A DNA stretch of 12,409 nucleotides from Flavobacterium sp. (GTDB lineage: Bacteria; Bacteroidota; Bacteroidia; Flavobacteriales; Flavobacteriaceae). Position 1 is the stretch's first letter; every line of letters starts with the position of its first letter. The notes under the pieces were generated by a model that was not told where the DNA came from, did no database searches, and saw only the letters and a list, made by a program, of their open reading frames with translations. The stretch spans positions 1 through 12,409 of the forward strand of contig JANJWE010000191.1 of the NCBI GenBank assembly GCA_024709705.1, in the 5' to 3' direction. The position numbers were made by a program, and so were the translations under genes. Positions 7,072 to 12,409 of the stretch are shown here, one piece after another.

Positions 7072-8431
7072 TTGCTAGGGTTTTTGAAATATTTAAACGA
7101 TAGGCTTTAACTGCGGGTATTACCGCAGCCAAAACACCCACAAAGATAGTAACTAAAAACAGCATTCCTTCTTTTTGCCAGAGAAATACAAAGGGATTGA
7201 ATGTCATTTTATATTGCTCATCTGTGGTACTTGAAATAGCCAACAATGCCATTCTTCCAAAAAATGTACCAAATAAAAAACCGGCTACACAAAGTAACAT
7301 ACTTTCCCAAAGAACCAAAACAAGTAATTGTAAACGACTTGCTCCTGAAATTCGTAACAAAGCAAATTCATACTTACGCTCTTTCAATCGATTATACAAA
7401 GCGATGAAGATGCTAATTCCGGAAATCAACATGATACCATAGGCCAAGTATTGTAGGGCTTGCAACCCAATTCCAAACAATGAAAATAAGCGATTTATTT
7501 CTATTGCGGGTAGTGCAGCTTGCATTTTGGTGTTTTGAGCTATCATTCTAGGCCATGAAATAATGCCCATTTTGTTTTTAAATTTAATCAATACGGCAGT
7601 GATTTCTTTGACTTCATCATGATTATGTTCATCGCCATCTTCATGCACATGACCTTCTTCGCCGTGAGCTGGATTTTTAGAATCTTCGTGATTGTGATTG
7701 CAATTTTCATCATGAACATGACCCTCATGATCATTTTCGTCTCCCTCAACATGTACATGTCCTTCTTCGCCGTGCGGTGGATTTTCGTCATCAGAATGTA
7801 CCTCTCCACCATGATCGTGACCGGAATGCATTTCCCAAACGCTGTCTACCGTGCATAAAATTAAGTTGTCAATAACTTTACCGGTTGGCGAAGCAATTCC
7901 TACTACCACATAAGCATATTCTTCATGAACATGTCCTTCCTCTGCATCTCCATGGGTTCCAAAAAACTTATCCCCTAATTTAATGTTGAGCTTTTGGGCA
8001 ATCTCACTTCCTATAACTACTTCAAAATTCTTTTCAAAAACTTTTCCTTGAGAAAGGGTAGCGGTGTATTTTTTTAAGTAATCTGGTGTGGTTCCTACAA
8101 TTTTAAAACCGCGGTAATTGTCACCAAAAGCCAAAGGAATTGCGGTTTCAACAAAGGGATGTTTCATCCAAACCTCAGCTTCTTTGTAATTTATATTGCC
8201 GGTTGGAGCATCAACTTGATAAACAGAATAAAGTATTAATTGTAGTGGGCTGCCTTGAGCACCTAAAACCAAATCGACACCGTCTATATTACTTGAAAAC
8301 TGTTTTTCAAATTGTTCTTGTAATAAAATCAATAATGAAATTATGGCTACCGATGCGGTTAATAAAACCAAACTCAACACCGTATTCAATGGCTTAAACC
8401 AAAGGTTTTTCCAAGCTAATTTTGCTATCAT
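7064..8431 (-). CDS. FtsX/MacB-like ABC transporter permease with histidine-rich extracytoplasmic loops
   Basis: This permease has the four-helix FtsX/MacB/LolC topology: TM1 at about 16-38, a large extracytoplasmic domain, then TM2 (about 322-347), TM3 (about 367-397) and TM4 (about 424-445). The cytoplasmic segment RLKERKYEFALLRISGASR (348-366) is the family's conserved coupling region. Unusually, the extracytoplasmic domain carries two His/acid-rich inserts: a short one at 158-171 (HGDAEEGHVHEE) and a long one at 200-272 with 17 histidines and one cysteine (Cys244). Within the long insert a 36-residue period repeats HGEEGHVH (220-227 and 256-263). Such loops typically bind Zn, Cu or Ni. 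The ATPase stop codon directly abuts this ATG, so the two are translationally coupled, and the DUF3299-like gene overlaps the other end. Metal transport or metal sensing is inferred; lipoprotein release of the LolCDE type is the main alternative. Confidence 0.88.
   Translation of the reverse strand: MIAKLAWKNLWFKPLNTVLSLVLLTASVAIISLLILLQEQFEKQFSSNIDGVDLVLGAQGSPLQLILYSVYQVDAPTGNINYKEAEVWMKHPFVETAIPLAFGDNYRGFKIVGTTPDYLKKYTATLSQGKVFEKNFEVVIGSEIAQKLNIKLGDKFFGTHGDAEEGHVHEEYAYVVVGIASPTGKVIDNLILCTVDSVWEMHSGHDHGGEVHSDDENPPHGEEGHVHVEGDENDHEGHVHDENCNHNHEDSKNPAHGEEGHVHEDGDEHNHDEVKEITAVLIKFKNKMGIISWPRMIAQNTKMQAALPAIEINRLFSLFGIGLQALQYLAYGIMLISGISIFIALYNRLKERKYEFALLRISGASRLQLLVLVLWESMLLCVAGFLFGTFFGRMALLAISSTTDEQYKMTFNPFVFLWQKEGMLFLVTIFVGVLAAVIPAVKAYRLNISKTLANA
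7631..7786 (-). repeat. Internal 108-bp-offset duplication in the His-rich coding segment
   Basis: Segments 7631-7678 and 7739-7786 resemble each other at an offset of 108 bases, sharing the exact run CTTCTTCGCCGTG (plus strand) with diverged flanks. On the protein level this gives NPPHGEEGHVHVEGDEN and NPAHGEEGHVHEDGDEH, exactly 36 residues apart. The offset is a multiple of three, so the reading frame is kept. This looks like an in-frame duplication that expanded the putative metal-binding loop. Confidence 0.65.
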
Positions 8432-9061
8432 TTAGTTTAAGTTTAATTGGTTAGAAAATTTATCTTTCAATCGCTGATCATGTGTTACAATAATCAAAGA
8501 AGCCTTATATTCTTTTGATAATTTAGCCAATAAATCTGCTACTTTAAATGCATTTTCATCGTCTAAACTCGAAGTTGGTTCGTCTGCTAAAAGCAATTTG
8601 GGCTCGTTGATTAATGCTCTGGCAATGGAAACACGTTGTTGCTGTCCAACACTTAAATTGGAAGGCAATTTATACATCTGATCTTCTAAATCCAATTGTA
8701 TTAAAAGCGATTTTGCTTTCTCTGTTGCCTTTTTTCCGGTTGCCAACCAAGAAGCTAAAACAACATTTTCAATTACATTTAAAGAAGCAACAAAATGGGA
8801 TTGTTGTAAAACTAAACCAATATTTTTTCCGCGAAAATGATCTAATTCTTTTTCGGATAAGTTTGTAATATTGGTATCTTCAATTGCTATCTCACCCGAC
8901 GTTGGACGAAGTAAACCACCCAAAAGATGGAGTAAAGTGGTTTTACCTTTTCCGGAATTACCAGTTATAAGTAAAGTTTCAGTAGCTTTATTTTCTATAT
9001 CCGGAAATGAAAATTGTTGTGATGAATTATAGGAAAAGGTTAAATTTCGAGTCAATATCAT
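8432..9061 (-). CDS. ABC transporter ATP-binding protein (LolD/MacB-type)
   Basis: A cytoplasmic ABC ATPase that should pair with the adjacent permease. All motifs are present: Walker A GNSGKGKTT (34-42), Q-loop around Gln86 (VLQQ), signature LSVGQQQR (136-143), Walker B LLLADEP (156-162), D-loop SSLD (164-167) and the switch His194 (VTHD). The 209-residue length and the LSVGQQQRVSIARAL signature fit the LolD/MacB/FtsE group rather than nutrient-importer ATPases. The gene ends directly against the permease ATG with no intervening base. A -7-like TATCTTTC (9080-9087) lies just upstream and the radC terminator separates the unit from radC, so this is probably the first gene of the operon. Confidence 0.93.
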   Translation of the reverse strand: MILTRNLTFSYNSSQQFSFPDIENKATETLLITGNSGKGKTTLLHLLGGLLRPTSGEIAIEDTNITNLSEKELDHFRGKNIGLVLQQSHFVASLNVIENVVLASWLATGKKATEKAKSLLIQLDLEDQMYKLPSNLSVGQQQRVSIARALINEPKLLLADEPTSSLDDENAFKVADLLAKLSKEYKASLIIVTHDQRLKDKFSNQLNLN

Positions 9062-9079
9062 TTTTGCTAAATTTGATCG

Positions 9080-9087
9080 GAAAGATA
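9080..9087 (-). promoter_or_regulatory. Possible promoter -7 element of the ABC operon
   Basis: On the minus strand the sequence is TATCTTTC, one base off TAnnTTTG, placed 18 bases before the ATPase ATG and just after the radC terminator. No clear TTTG is found at -33. No recognisable metal-regulator operator palindrome is visible nearby. Confidence 0.3.
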
Positions 9088-9093
9088 CTGAAT

Positions 9094-9119
9094 ATTTAAA
9101 AAAAGGATGTTAATCCTTT
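9094..9119 (-). terminator. Intrinsic terminator of radC
   Basis: Immediately after the radC TAG stop, the minus strand reads AAAGGAT, a TAAC loop, ATCCTTT, then continues in T to make seven consecutive Ts before AAATATT. A seven-base-pair stem with a four-base loop and a T tail is a good small Rho-independent terminator. It separates radC from the ABC operon. Confidence 0.6.
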
Positions 9120-9815
9120 CTAAAAAATTTGTTCATCTACAAAACTCAAATAGCCCTTTTCTGTAAGGATTACATGATCTAACAAATTCAGATCCAATTG
9201 TCTTGCTGCTAACTTAACTTTTTGAGTTACTTCAATATCAGAATCACTGGCTTTTAACTTTCCAGAAGGATGATTGTGAACCAAAATAAACGAAACGGCA
9301 TTGTGTTCCAGTGCCATTTTTAAAATCAAGCGTATATCTACAACAGTCCCGGTTATTCCGCCTTTGCTTAACTGAGATTTATATATAACTTGATTGGAAT
9401 TATTGAGATACAAGACCCAAAATTCTTCATGGGGAAGTTCGCCTATAATGGGCTGCATGATTTCAAAAACAATTCTACTCGAATTAATTTTCTCCAATAC
9501 CGGAGCCTCCTCTAATCGCCTTCGTCTTCCTAATTCGGTTGCCGCAATGATTGCTATTGCTTTGGCCTCCCCTATTCCTTTAAAAGTTGTAAGTTGCTTT
9601 AAAGATAATTTGCCCAGCGAATTCAAGTTATTTTGAACATGTCCCAAAATGCGTTTACTTAAAGCTACTGCACTTTCATTTCGGCTGCCTGAACCAATTA
9701 TTATTGCTAACAATTCGGCATCACTTAGAGCTTCTTTTCCTTTGAGAACCAATTTCTCTCTAGGTTTGTCATCATCTGCCCAATATTTAATTGAAAAAGG
9801 AGTATAGGGTTCCAT
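9120..9815 (-). CDS. radC: RadC family DNA repair / JAB-MPN domain protein
   Basis: RadC proteins combine an N-terminal helix-hairpin-helix region with a C-terminal JAB/MPN metalloprotease-like domain. The name refers to DNA repair but the biochemical role remains unclear. Counting from the ATG at 9813-9815 (231 residues), the protein begins MEPYTPFSIKYWADDDKPREKL, the usual family N-terminus. The hairpin motif FKGIGEAKA is at about 79-86. The JAMM metal site is complete: His180-Asn-His182, then Pro-Ser-Gly and Asp193 (HxHx10D), with an upstream acidic pair in PHEEFWVLY. The frame stays open upstream to an ATG (9852-9854) and a TTG (9855-9857), but a well-spaced promoter at 9829-9859 overlaps those, so the 9815 start is preferred. 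It is divergent from the DUF1287 gene and closed by its own terminator. Confidence 0.92.
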   Translation of the reverse strand: MEPYTPFSIKYWADDDKPREKLVLKGKEALSDAELLAIIIGSGSRNESAVALSKRILGHVQNNLNSLGKLSLKQLTTFKGIGEAKAIAIIAATELGRRRRLEEAPVLEKINSSRIVFEIMQPIIGELPHEEFWVLYLNNSNQVIYKSQLSKGGITGTVVDIRLILKMALEHNAVSFILVHNHPSGKLKASDSDIEVTQKVKLAARQLDLNLLDHVILTEKGYLSFVDEQIF

Positions 9816-9828
9816 CGGTTTGGCGTTT

Positions 9829-9859
9829 AAAAGATAAATATAATCAATCGCCATCAAAA
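9829..9859 (-). promoter_or_regulatory. Promoter of radC
   Basis: On the minus strand TTTTG (9855-9859) is followed by an 18-base spacer and TATCTTTT (9829-9836), one base off TAnnTTTG. The ATG at 9815 follows after 13 bases. The position decides the radC start, since the alternative upstream start codons would fall inside the -33 region. Confidence 0.45.
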
Positions 9860-9901
9860 TACAATATTTTTCTGAAAAAAACCGTTATATACTAAAAAAG
9901 T

Positions 9902-10486
9902 ATGCGACTTTATTTAGTTATTTCTTTAGCTCTTTTGGGTATTTCCTCAATTCCAAATTCCAACTTTTATCAAAAACTTTCTCAAGCTGCTTTAGAGTTA
10001 ACCCTTAATAAAGTAACTTATGACCCATCCTACGTAAGCATTAAATACCCCAATGGTGATGTTCCCAAAAACAAAGGGGTTTGTACGGATGTAATTATCA
10101 GAGCGTATCGCAAATTAGGAATTGATTTGCAAAAAGAAGTGCATGAAGATATGAAAGCCAATTTTTCTAAATATCCCAATTTAAAAAAATGGGGATTAAA
10201 AAAACCGGATACCAATATTGATCACCGCAGAGTTCCCAATTTGGAAGTTTTTTTTGAACGAAAAGGAGAAAAACTAACTGTATCTCAAAATCCTTCCGAT
10301 TACAAAACCGGTGATTTAGTCACATGGATGATTGGCGATAAATTACCGCACATTGGAATTGTGACACACAAAAAATCTGCCGATGGGAAACGCAATTTAA
10401 TTGTGCACAATGTAGGTAGCGGACAAGTTTTAGAAGATTGCTTGTTTTGTTGGAAGATTGTGGGGCATTATCGGTACGGTGGATAA
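9902..10486 (+). CDS. DUF1287 domain-containing secreted protein (YijF-like)
   Basis: A small exported protein of the DUF1287 family. Residues 1-18 (MRLYLVISLALLGISSIP) are a hydrophobic signal sequence. The rest shows the family pattern clearly: NKGVCTDVIIRAYRKLGIDLQ (57-77), VHEDM (80-84), PDTNIDHRRVPNLEVFFER (102-120), TGDLVTWM (136-143) and LPHIGIVTH (148-156), with HNVG near 169-172. Cys61 followed by His150 and a later polar residue suggests a papain-like NlpC/P60-type arrangement, so a peptidoglycan or amide hydrolase is plausible; no activity is established to my knowledge. It is divergent from radC and convergent with the Mpl-like ligase. The upstream 44 bases are AT-rich without a clear promoter box. 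Its TAA stop overlaps the start of the octamer repeat array. Confidence 0.85.
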   Translation: MRLYLVISLALLGISSIPNSNFYQKLSQAALELTLNKVTYDPSYVSIKYPNGDVPKNKGVCTDVIIRAYRKLGIDLQKEVHEDMKANFSKYPNLKKWGLKKPDTNIDHRRVPNLEVFFERKGEKLTVSQNPSDYKTGDLVTWMIGDKLPHIGIVTHKKSADGKRNLIVHNVGSGQVLEDCLFCWKIVGHYRYGG

Positions 10487-10576
10487 TGTGGCAATGTGCC
10501 AATTAGTCAAAATGTCAATTAATATTTCTAATTAATCCAACATTGCCACATTGACTAATTGTCTAATTGACTAATT
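10485..10576. repeat. Octamer repeat array arranged as an inverted pair, between convergent genes
   Basis: From 10485 the plus strand runs in diverged 8-base units (AATGTGGC, AATGTGCC, AATTAGTC, AAAATGTC, AATTAATA). From 10576 backwards the minus strand shows the same units (AATTAGTC, AATTAGAC, AATTAGTC, AATGTGGC, AATGTTGG). The halves can pair in several registers, the best being a perfect 13-bp stem between 10485-10497 and 10540-10552. The array takes in the end of the DUF1287 stop codon and the last four codons plus stop of the Mpl-like gene. It could act as a bidirectional terminator. Confidence 0.7.
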
Positions 10577-11918
10577 CCTTCACCTCCTCAAAATCCAACC
10601 CACCATAATTCCCGGAACTCATCAATAACAAAGCCGCATTATCCAAATCAGTTGAAAATAAAAAGTCTTTAAATTCGGTTGGATTGGTATAAATAATCAA
10701 ATCATTTCGTTTGAAAGATTGTGCAATTTGGTCATATGTAACTTCTTCCAACTGTTTGATTTTAACTGCATCGGGTGAATAAAAAACCACTGCAACATCA
10801 GCAGCATCCAAAGCACCTTCGTATTCTTTCAGAAATTCGGCATTCAAACTGCTATAAGTATGCAATTCTAAACAAGCCACTAATTTTCTATCGGGATATT
10901 GATTTTTAACGGCTTTGGTAGTAGCCGCAACTTTACTGGGCGAATGGGCAAAATCTTTGTAAGCCACTTTTCCTTTTCCTTCGGCAATTTTTTCTAATCG
11001 TTTGGAAGCTCCTTTAAAACTGGCAATGGCTTCATAAAAATCGGCTTCATCTACACCCATGTTTTGACAAATCCATTTGGCTCCGGCCAGATTATTCAAA
11101 TTATGAGCACCAAAAACTTCAATAGGCATAGGTCCTTCGGAAGTATCTAGATAAGTTGTACCATTTTCAACGGAATAGTTAGGTGTTTGATAGGGCAATC
11201 TTCGGATGGTATTGGTGGTTTCTTCGGCTACTTTTTTAACCGTTTCATCTTCTTCATTATACACCAAAATGCCTCCGTTTGTTATTTGATTGACAAAAAT
11301 TTCAAACTGCTCAACATAATTTTCAAAGGTTGGGAAAACGTTTATGTGGTCCCAAGCAATACCTGAAAGTAAAGCAATATTGGGTTGATACAAATGAAAT
11401 TTAGGTCTTCTGTCAATTGGTGAAGACAAATATTCATCTCCTTCCAGAACAATAAAATCATTTTTTTCGGTGAGATGTACCATCGTATCAAAACCTTCCA
11501 GCTGTGCTCCTACCATATAATCAACTTCGATATTGTGGTAATGCATCACATGCAGAATCATTGAAGTAATGGTCGTTTTTCCATGCGAACCTCCAATTAC
11601 CACACGGGTTTTATTTTTGGATTGTTCGTATAAAAATTCCGGATAGGAATAAATTTTCAAACCTAATTCTTTCGCCTTCAACAATTCAGGGTTATCGGCT
11701 TTGGCGTGCATTCCCAGAATAATCGCTTCGATATCTGTTGTGATTTTTTCAGGAAACCATCCCAACTGATCAGGCAACAATCCGAATTTTGCTAAACGTG
11801 ATTTGGAAGGTTCAAAAATAGCATCGTCACTTCCGGTAACGTGATATCCTTTATGGTGTAATGCAAGAGCTAAATTGTGCATGGCGGCTCCGCCAATAGC
11901 GATAAAGTGCGTTCTCAT
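10563..11918 (-). CDS. mpl: Mur ligase, Mpl-like (UDP-MurNAc:L-alanyl-gamma-D-glutamyl-meso-DAP ligase)
   Basis: A cytoplasmic ATP-dependent Mur ligase. Mpl attaches the recycled tripeptide L-Ala-gamma-D-Glu-meso-DAP to UDP-MurNAc, returning cell-wall fragments to peptidoglycan synthesis. The N-terminal Rossmann domain begins MRTHFIAIGGAAMHNLALAL (1-20). The ATP-binding loop is GGSHGKTT (109-116), followed by LEGDEY (158-163) and WDHINVFPT (189-197). The C-terminal domain contains HNLNN (272-276), GASKRLE (303-309), DFAHSPSKV (322-330) and ELHTYSSLN (351-359). The length of 451 is close to E. coli Mpl (about 457). MurC, the L-alanine-adding homologue, is the main alternative; the GGAAMHNLA start and HTYSSLN favour Mpl. 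The last codons lie within the octamer repeat. The TPR gene upstream on the same strand is separated by a heptamer array. Confidence 0.88.
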   Translation of the reverse strand: MRTHFIAIGGAAMHNLALALHHKGYHVTGSDDAIFEPSKSRLAKFGLLPDQLGWFPEKITTDIEAIILGMHAKADNPELLKAKELGLKIYSYPEFLYEQSKNKTRVVIGGSHGKTTITSMILHVMHYHNIEVDYMVGAQLEGFDTMVHLTEKNDFIVLEGDEYLSSPIDRRPKFHLYQPNIALLSGIAWDHINVFPTFENYVEQFEIFVNQITNGGILVYNEEDETVKKVAEETTNTIRRLPYQTPNYSVENGTTYLDTSEGPMPIEVFGAHNLNNLAGAKWICQNMGVDEADFYEAIASFKGASKRLEKIAEGKGKVAYKDFAHSPSKVAATTKAVKNQYPDRKLVACLELHTYSSLNAEFLKEYEGALDAADVAVVFYSPDAVKIKQLEEVTYDQIAQSFKRNDLIIYTNPTEFKDFLFSTDLDNAALLLMSSGNYGGLDFEEVKELVN

Positions 11919-11929
11919 TTTCTGTTTTG

Positions 11930-12000
11930 GGTTATCAGTAATTGGTTGTCGGTTGTCGGTTGTCGGTTAACTGAAAACGAACAACAGACAACGTATTACT
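11930..12000. repeat. Heptamer repeat array forming one imperfect palindrome
   Basis: Ten consecutive 7-base units run from 11930 to 11999. Three are exact tandem copies of GGTTGTC (11944-11964), followed by GGTTAAC and then units ending in AAC or TAC on the inverse pattern. The stretch 11937-12000 is an imperfect palindrome centred on GTTAAC (11966-11971): aligning one half with the reverse complement of the other gives 28 identities over 35 columns. The array fills most of the 80-base gap between the TPR gene and the Mpl-like gene, and its right end touches the TPR stop codon (11999-12001). No promoter box for the ligase gene is visible in it. Confidence 0.75.
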
Positions 12001-12409
12001 ATTTTTCAAATTTCTTTTTTAAATCCTCTGCTTTTTGCGGTTGTTTTAACTTAAATCGATACAAATCGTATAATTTTTGAAATGTGGTTTTAGAATTTCC
12101 CAATTCATGGGCTTTTAAATAATGTACCTCTGCTTTAGCATATCGTTTAAAATATTCATCTATGAAACCTTTGGCAAGATAGCCATCTACTTTAGATAAA
12201 TTCATTAACTCATTGGCATATTTTTGAGCTTTTGTTTCACTACCGCCTACAATACCGGGCAATTCTATATAAAGCATAACCAGTGCCCATCTGGAATCGA
12301 TATGCTTTTCATCAAGAGTAGCAGCGGTTAAAAAAGACTTCTCGATTTCATCAATCATTCCTAAAGCTTTAAATTTATTGGATTCTTTGGCTTTCATACC
12401 AAGTGCACC
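11999..12409 (-). CDS. Tetratricopeptide-repeat protein, C-terminal part (cut by window edge)
   Basis: The C-terminal 136 residues of a TPR protein are visible. The reading frame is open to the window edge (GALGMKAKES... starting at 12409), so the internal ATG at 12395-12397 is probably not the true start and the N-terminus lies outside. The visible part consists of paired amphipathic helices typical of TPRs: KALGMIDEIEKSFLTAATLD, IDSRWALVMLYIELPGI, GYLAKGFIDEYFKRYAKAEVHYLKAHELG and TTFQKLYDLYRFKLKQPQKAEDL. The LPGIVGGSETKAQKYANEL stretch is a recognisable element of a flavobacterial TPR family, from memory. Homologues are usually exported, but no signal peptide can be checked here. It is upstream of the Mpl-like gene on the same strand and may be co-transcribed. 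Its function is unknown. Confidence 0.85.
   Translation of the reverse strand, partial: GALGMKAKESNKFKALGMIDEIEKSFLTAATLDEKHIDSRWALVMLYIELPGIVGGSETKAQKYANELMNLSKVDGYLAKGFIDEYFKRYAKAEVHYLKAHELGNSKTTFQKLYDLYRFKLKQPQKAEDLKKKFEK

Noticed and set aside
7588..7812. Minus-strand 74-residue ORF rich in Met and Lys within the permease gene
   Set aside because: It is an out-of-frame reading of the low-complexity His-rich region, with no start signal and a composition explained by the repeat.
7619..7858. Plus-strand 79-residue ORF rich in Met, Ile and Phe that looks like a membrane protein
   Set aside because: It is the antisense shadow of the His/Asp/Glu-rich permease segment; complements of those codons give hydrophobic residues. 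There is no promoter or independent support.
9816..9857. N-terminal extension of RadC from TTG 9857 or ATG 9854
   Set aside because: The added residues are not typical of the family and the predicted -33/-7 promoter overlaps them, so the ATG at 9815 is preferred.
10485..10576. CRISPR array
   Set aside because: Units are 8 bases long, diverged and contiguous, with no spacers and no cas genes nearby.
11930..12000. Phage or element attachment site, or transposon inverted-repeat end
   Set aside because: No integrase or transposase, target duplication or second copy is visible in the window; tandem periodicity explains the sequence better.
11877..12080. Plus-strand ORF crossing the mpl start and the heptamer array
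   Set aside because: Half of it is repeat sequence and the rest is antisense to mpl and the TPR gene.

Overview
This AT-rich window looks like core chromosome of a member of the Flavobacteriaceae (Bacteroidetes), most likely Flavobacterium or a close relative. The evidence is the lysine- and asparagine-rich protein composition, Bacteroidetes-type promoters (-7 element TAnnTTTG, -33 TTTG) instead of sigma-70 boxes, very short or absent mRNA leaders, few Shine-Dalgarno sequences, and the family-typical forms of ribosomal protein S12, RlmB, RarA, RadC and an Mpl-like Mur ligase. I see no prophage, transposase, CRISPR array, tRNA or rRNA.

Layout. The left edge holds the 5' end of rpsL on the minus strand with a near-consensus promoter. 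Divergent from it are a POTRA/Omp85-type outer-membrane barrel protein and rlmB, whose promoter overlaps the end of the barrel gene. A perfect 13-bp inverted repeat separates rlmB from a convergent rhomboid protease. Divergent from the rhomboid gene is rarA, whose stop codon overlaps that of the convergent minus-strand block. That block (about 9061 down to 5037) looks like one five-gene operon: an ABC ATPase, an FtsX/MacB-like permease with a histidine-rich insert, a DUF3299-like anchored protein with a CxxC motif, a YjjG-type HAD nucleotidase and a secreted protein of unknown function. radC lies upstream and is closed by its own intrinsic terminator. Divergent from radC is a secreted DUF1287 protein. 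The right end carries, on the minus strand, a TPR protein cut by the window edge followed by an Mpl-like Mur ligase.

How the genes work together. The ATPase, permease and CxxC protein are tightly coupled (stop and start directly abutting, then an 8-bp overlap) and probably form one envelope ABC system. The His-rich extracytoplasmic loops point to a divalent metal such as zinc or copper. Mpl and the DUF1287 protein fit cell-wall recycling or remodelling. RarA and RadC are DNA-maintenance proteins; rpsL and rlmB belong to the ribosome.

The most unusual features are the duplicated His-rich segment of the permease and two different short-period repeat arrays flanking mpl. One has an 8-bp period and is arranged as an inverted pair. 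The other has a 7-bp period and forms one imperfect palindrome centred on GTTAAC. Both run into the stop codons of neighbouring genes.
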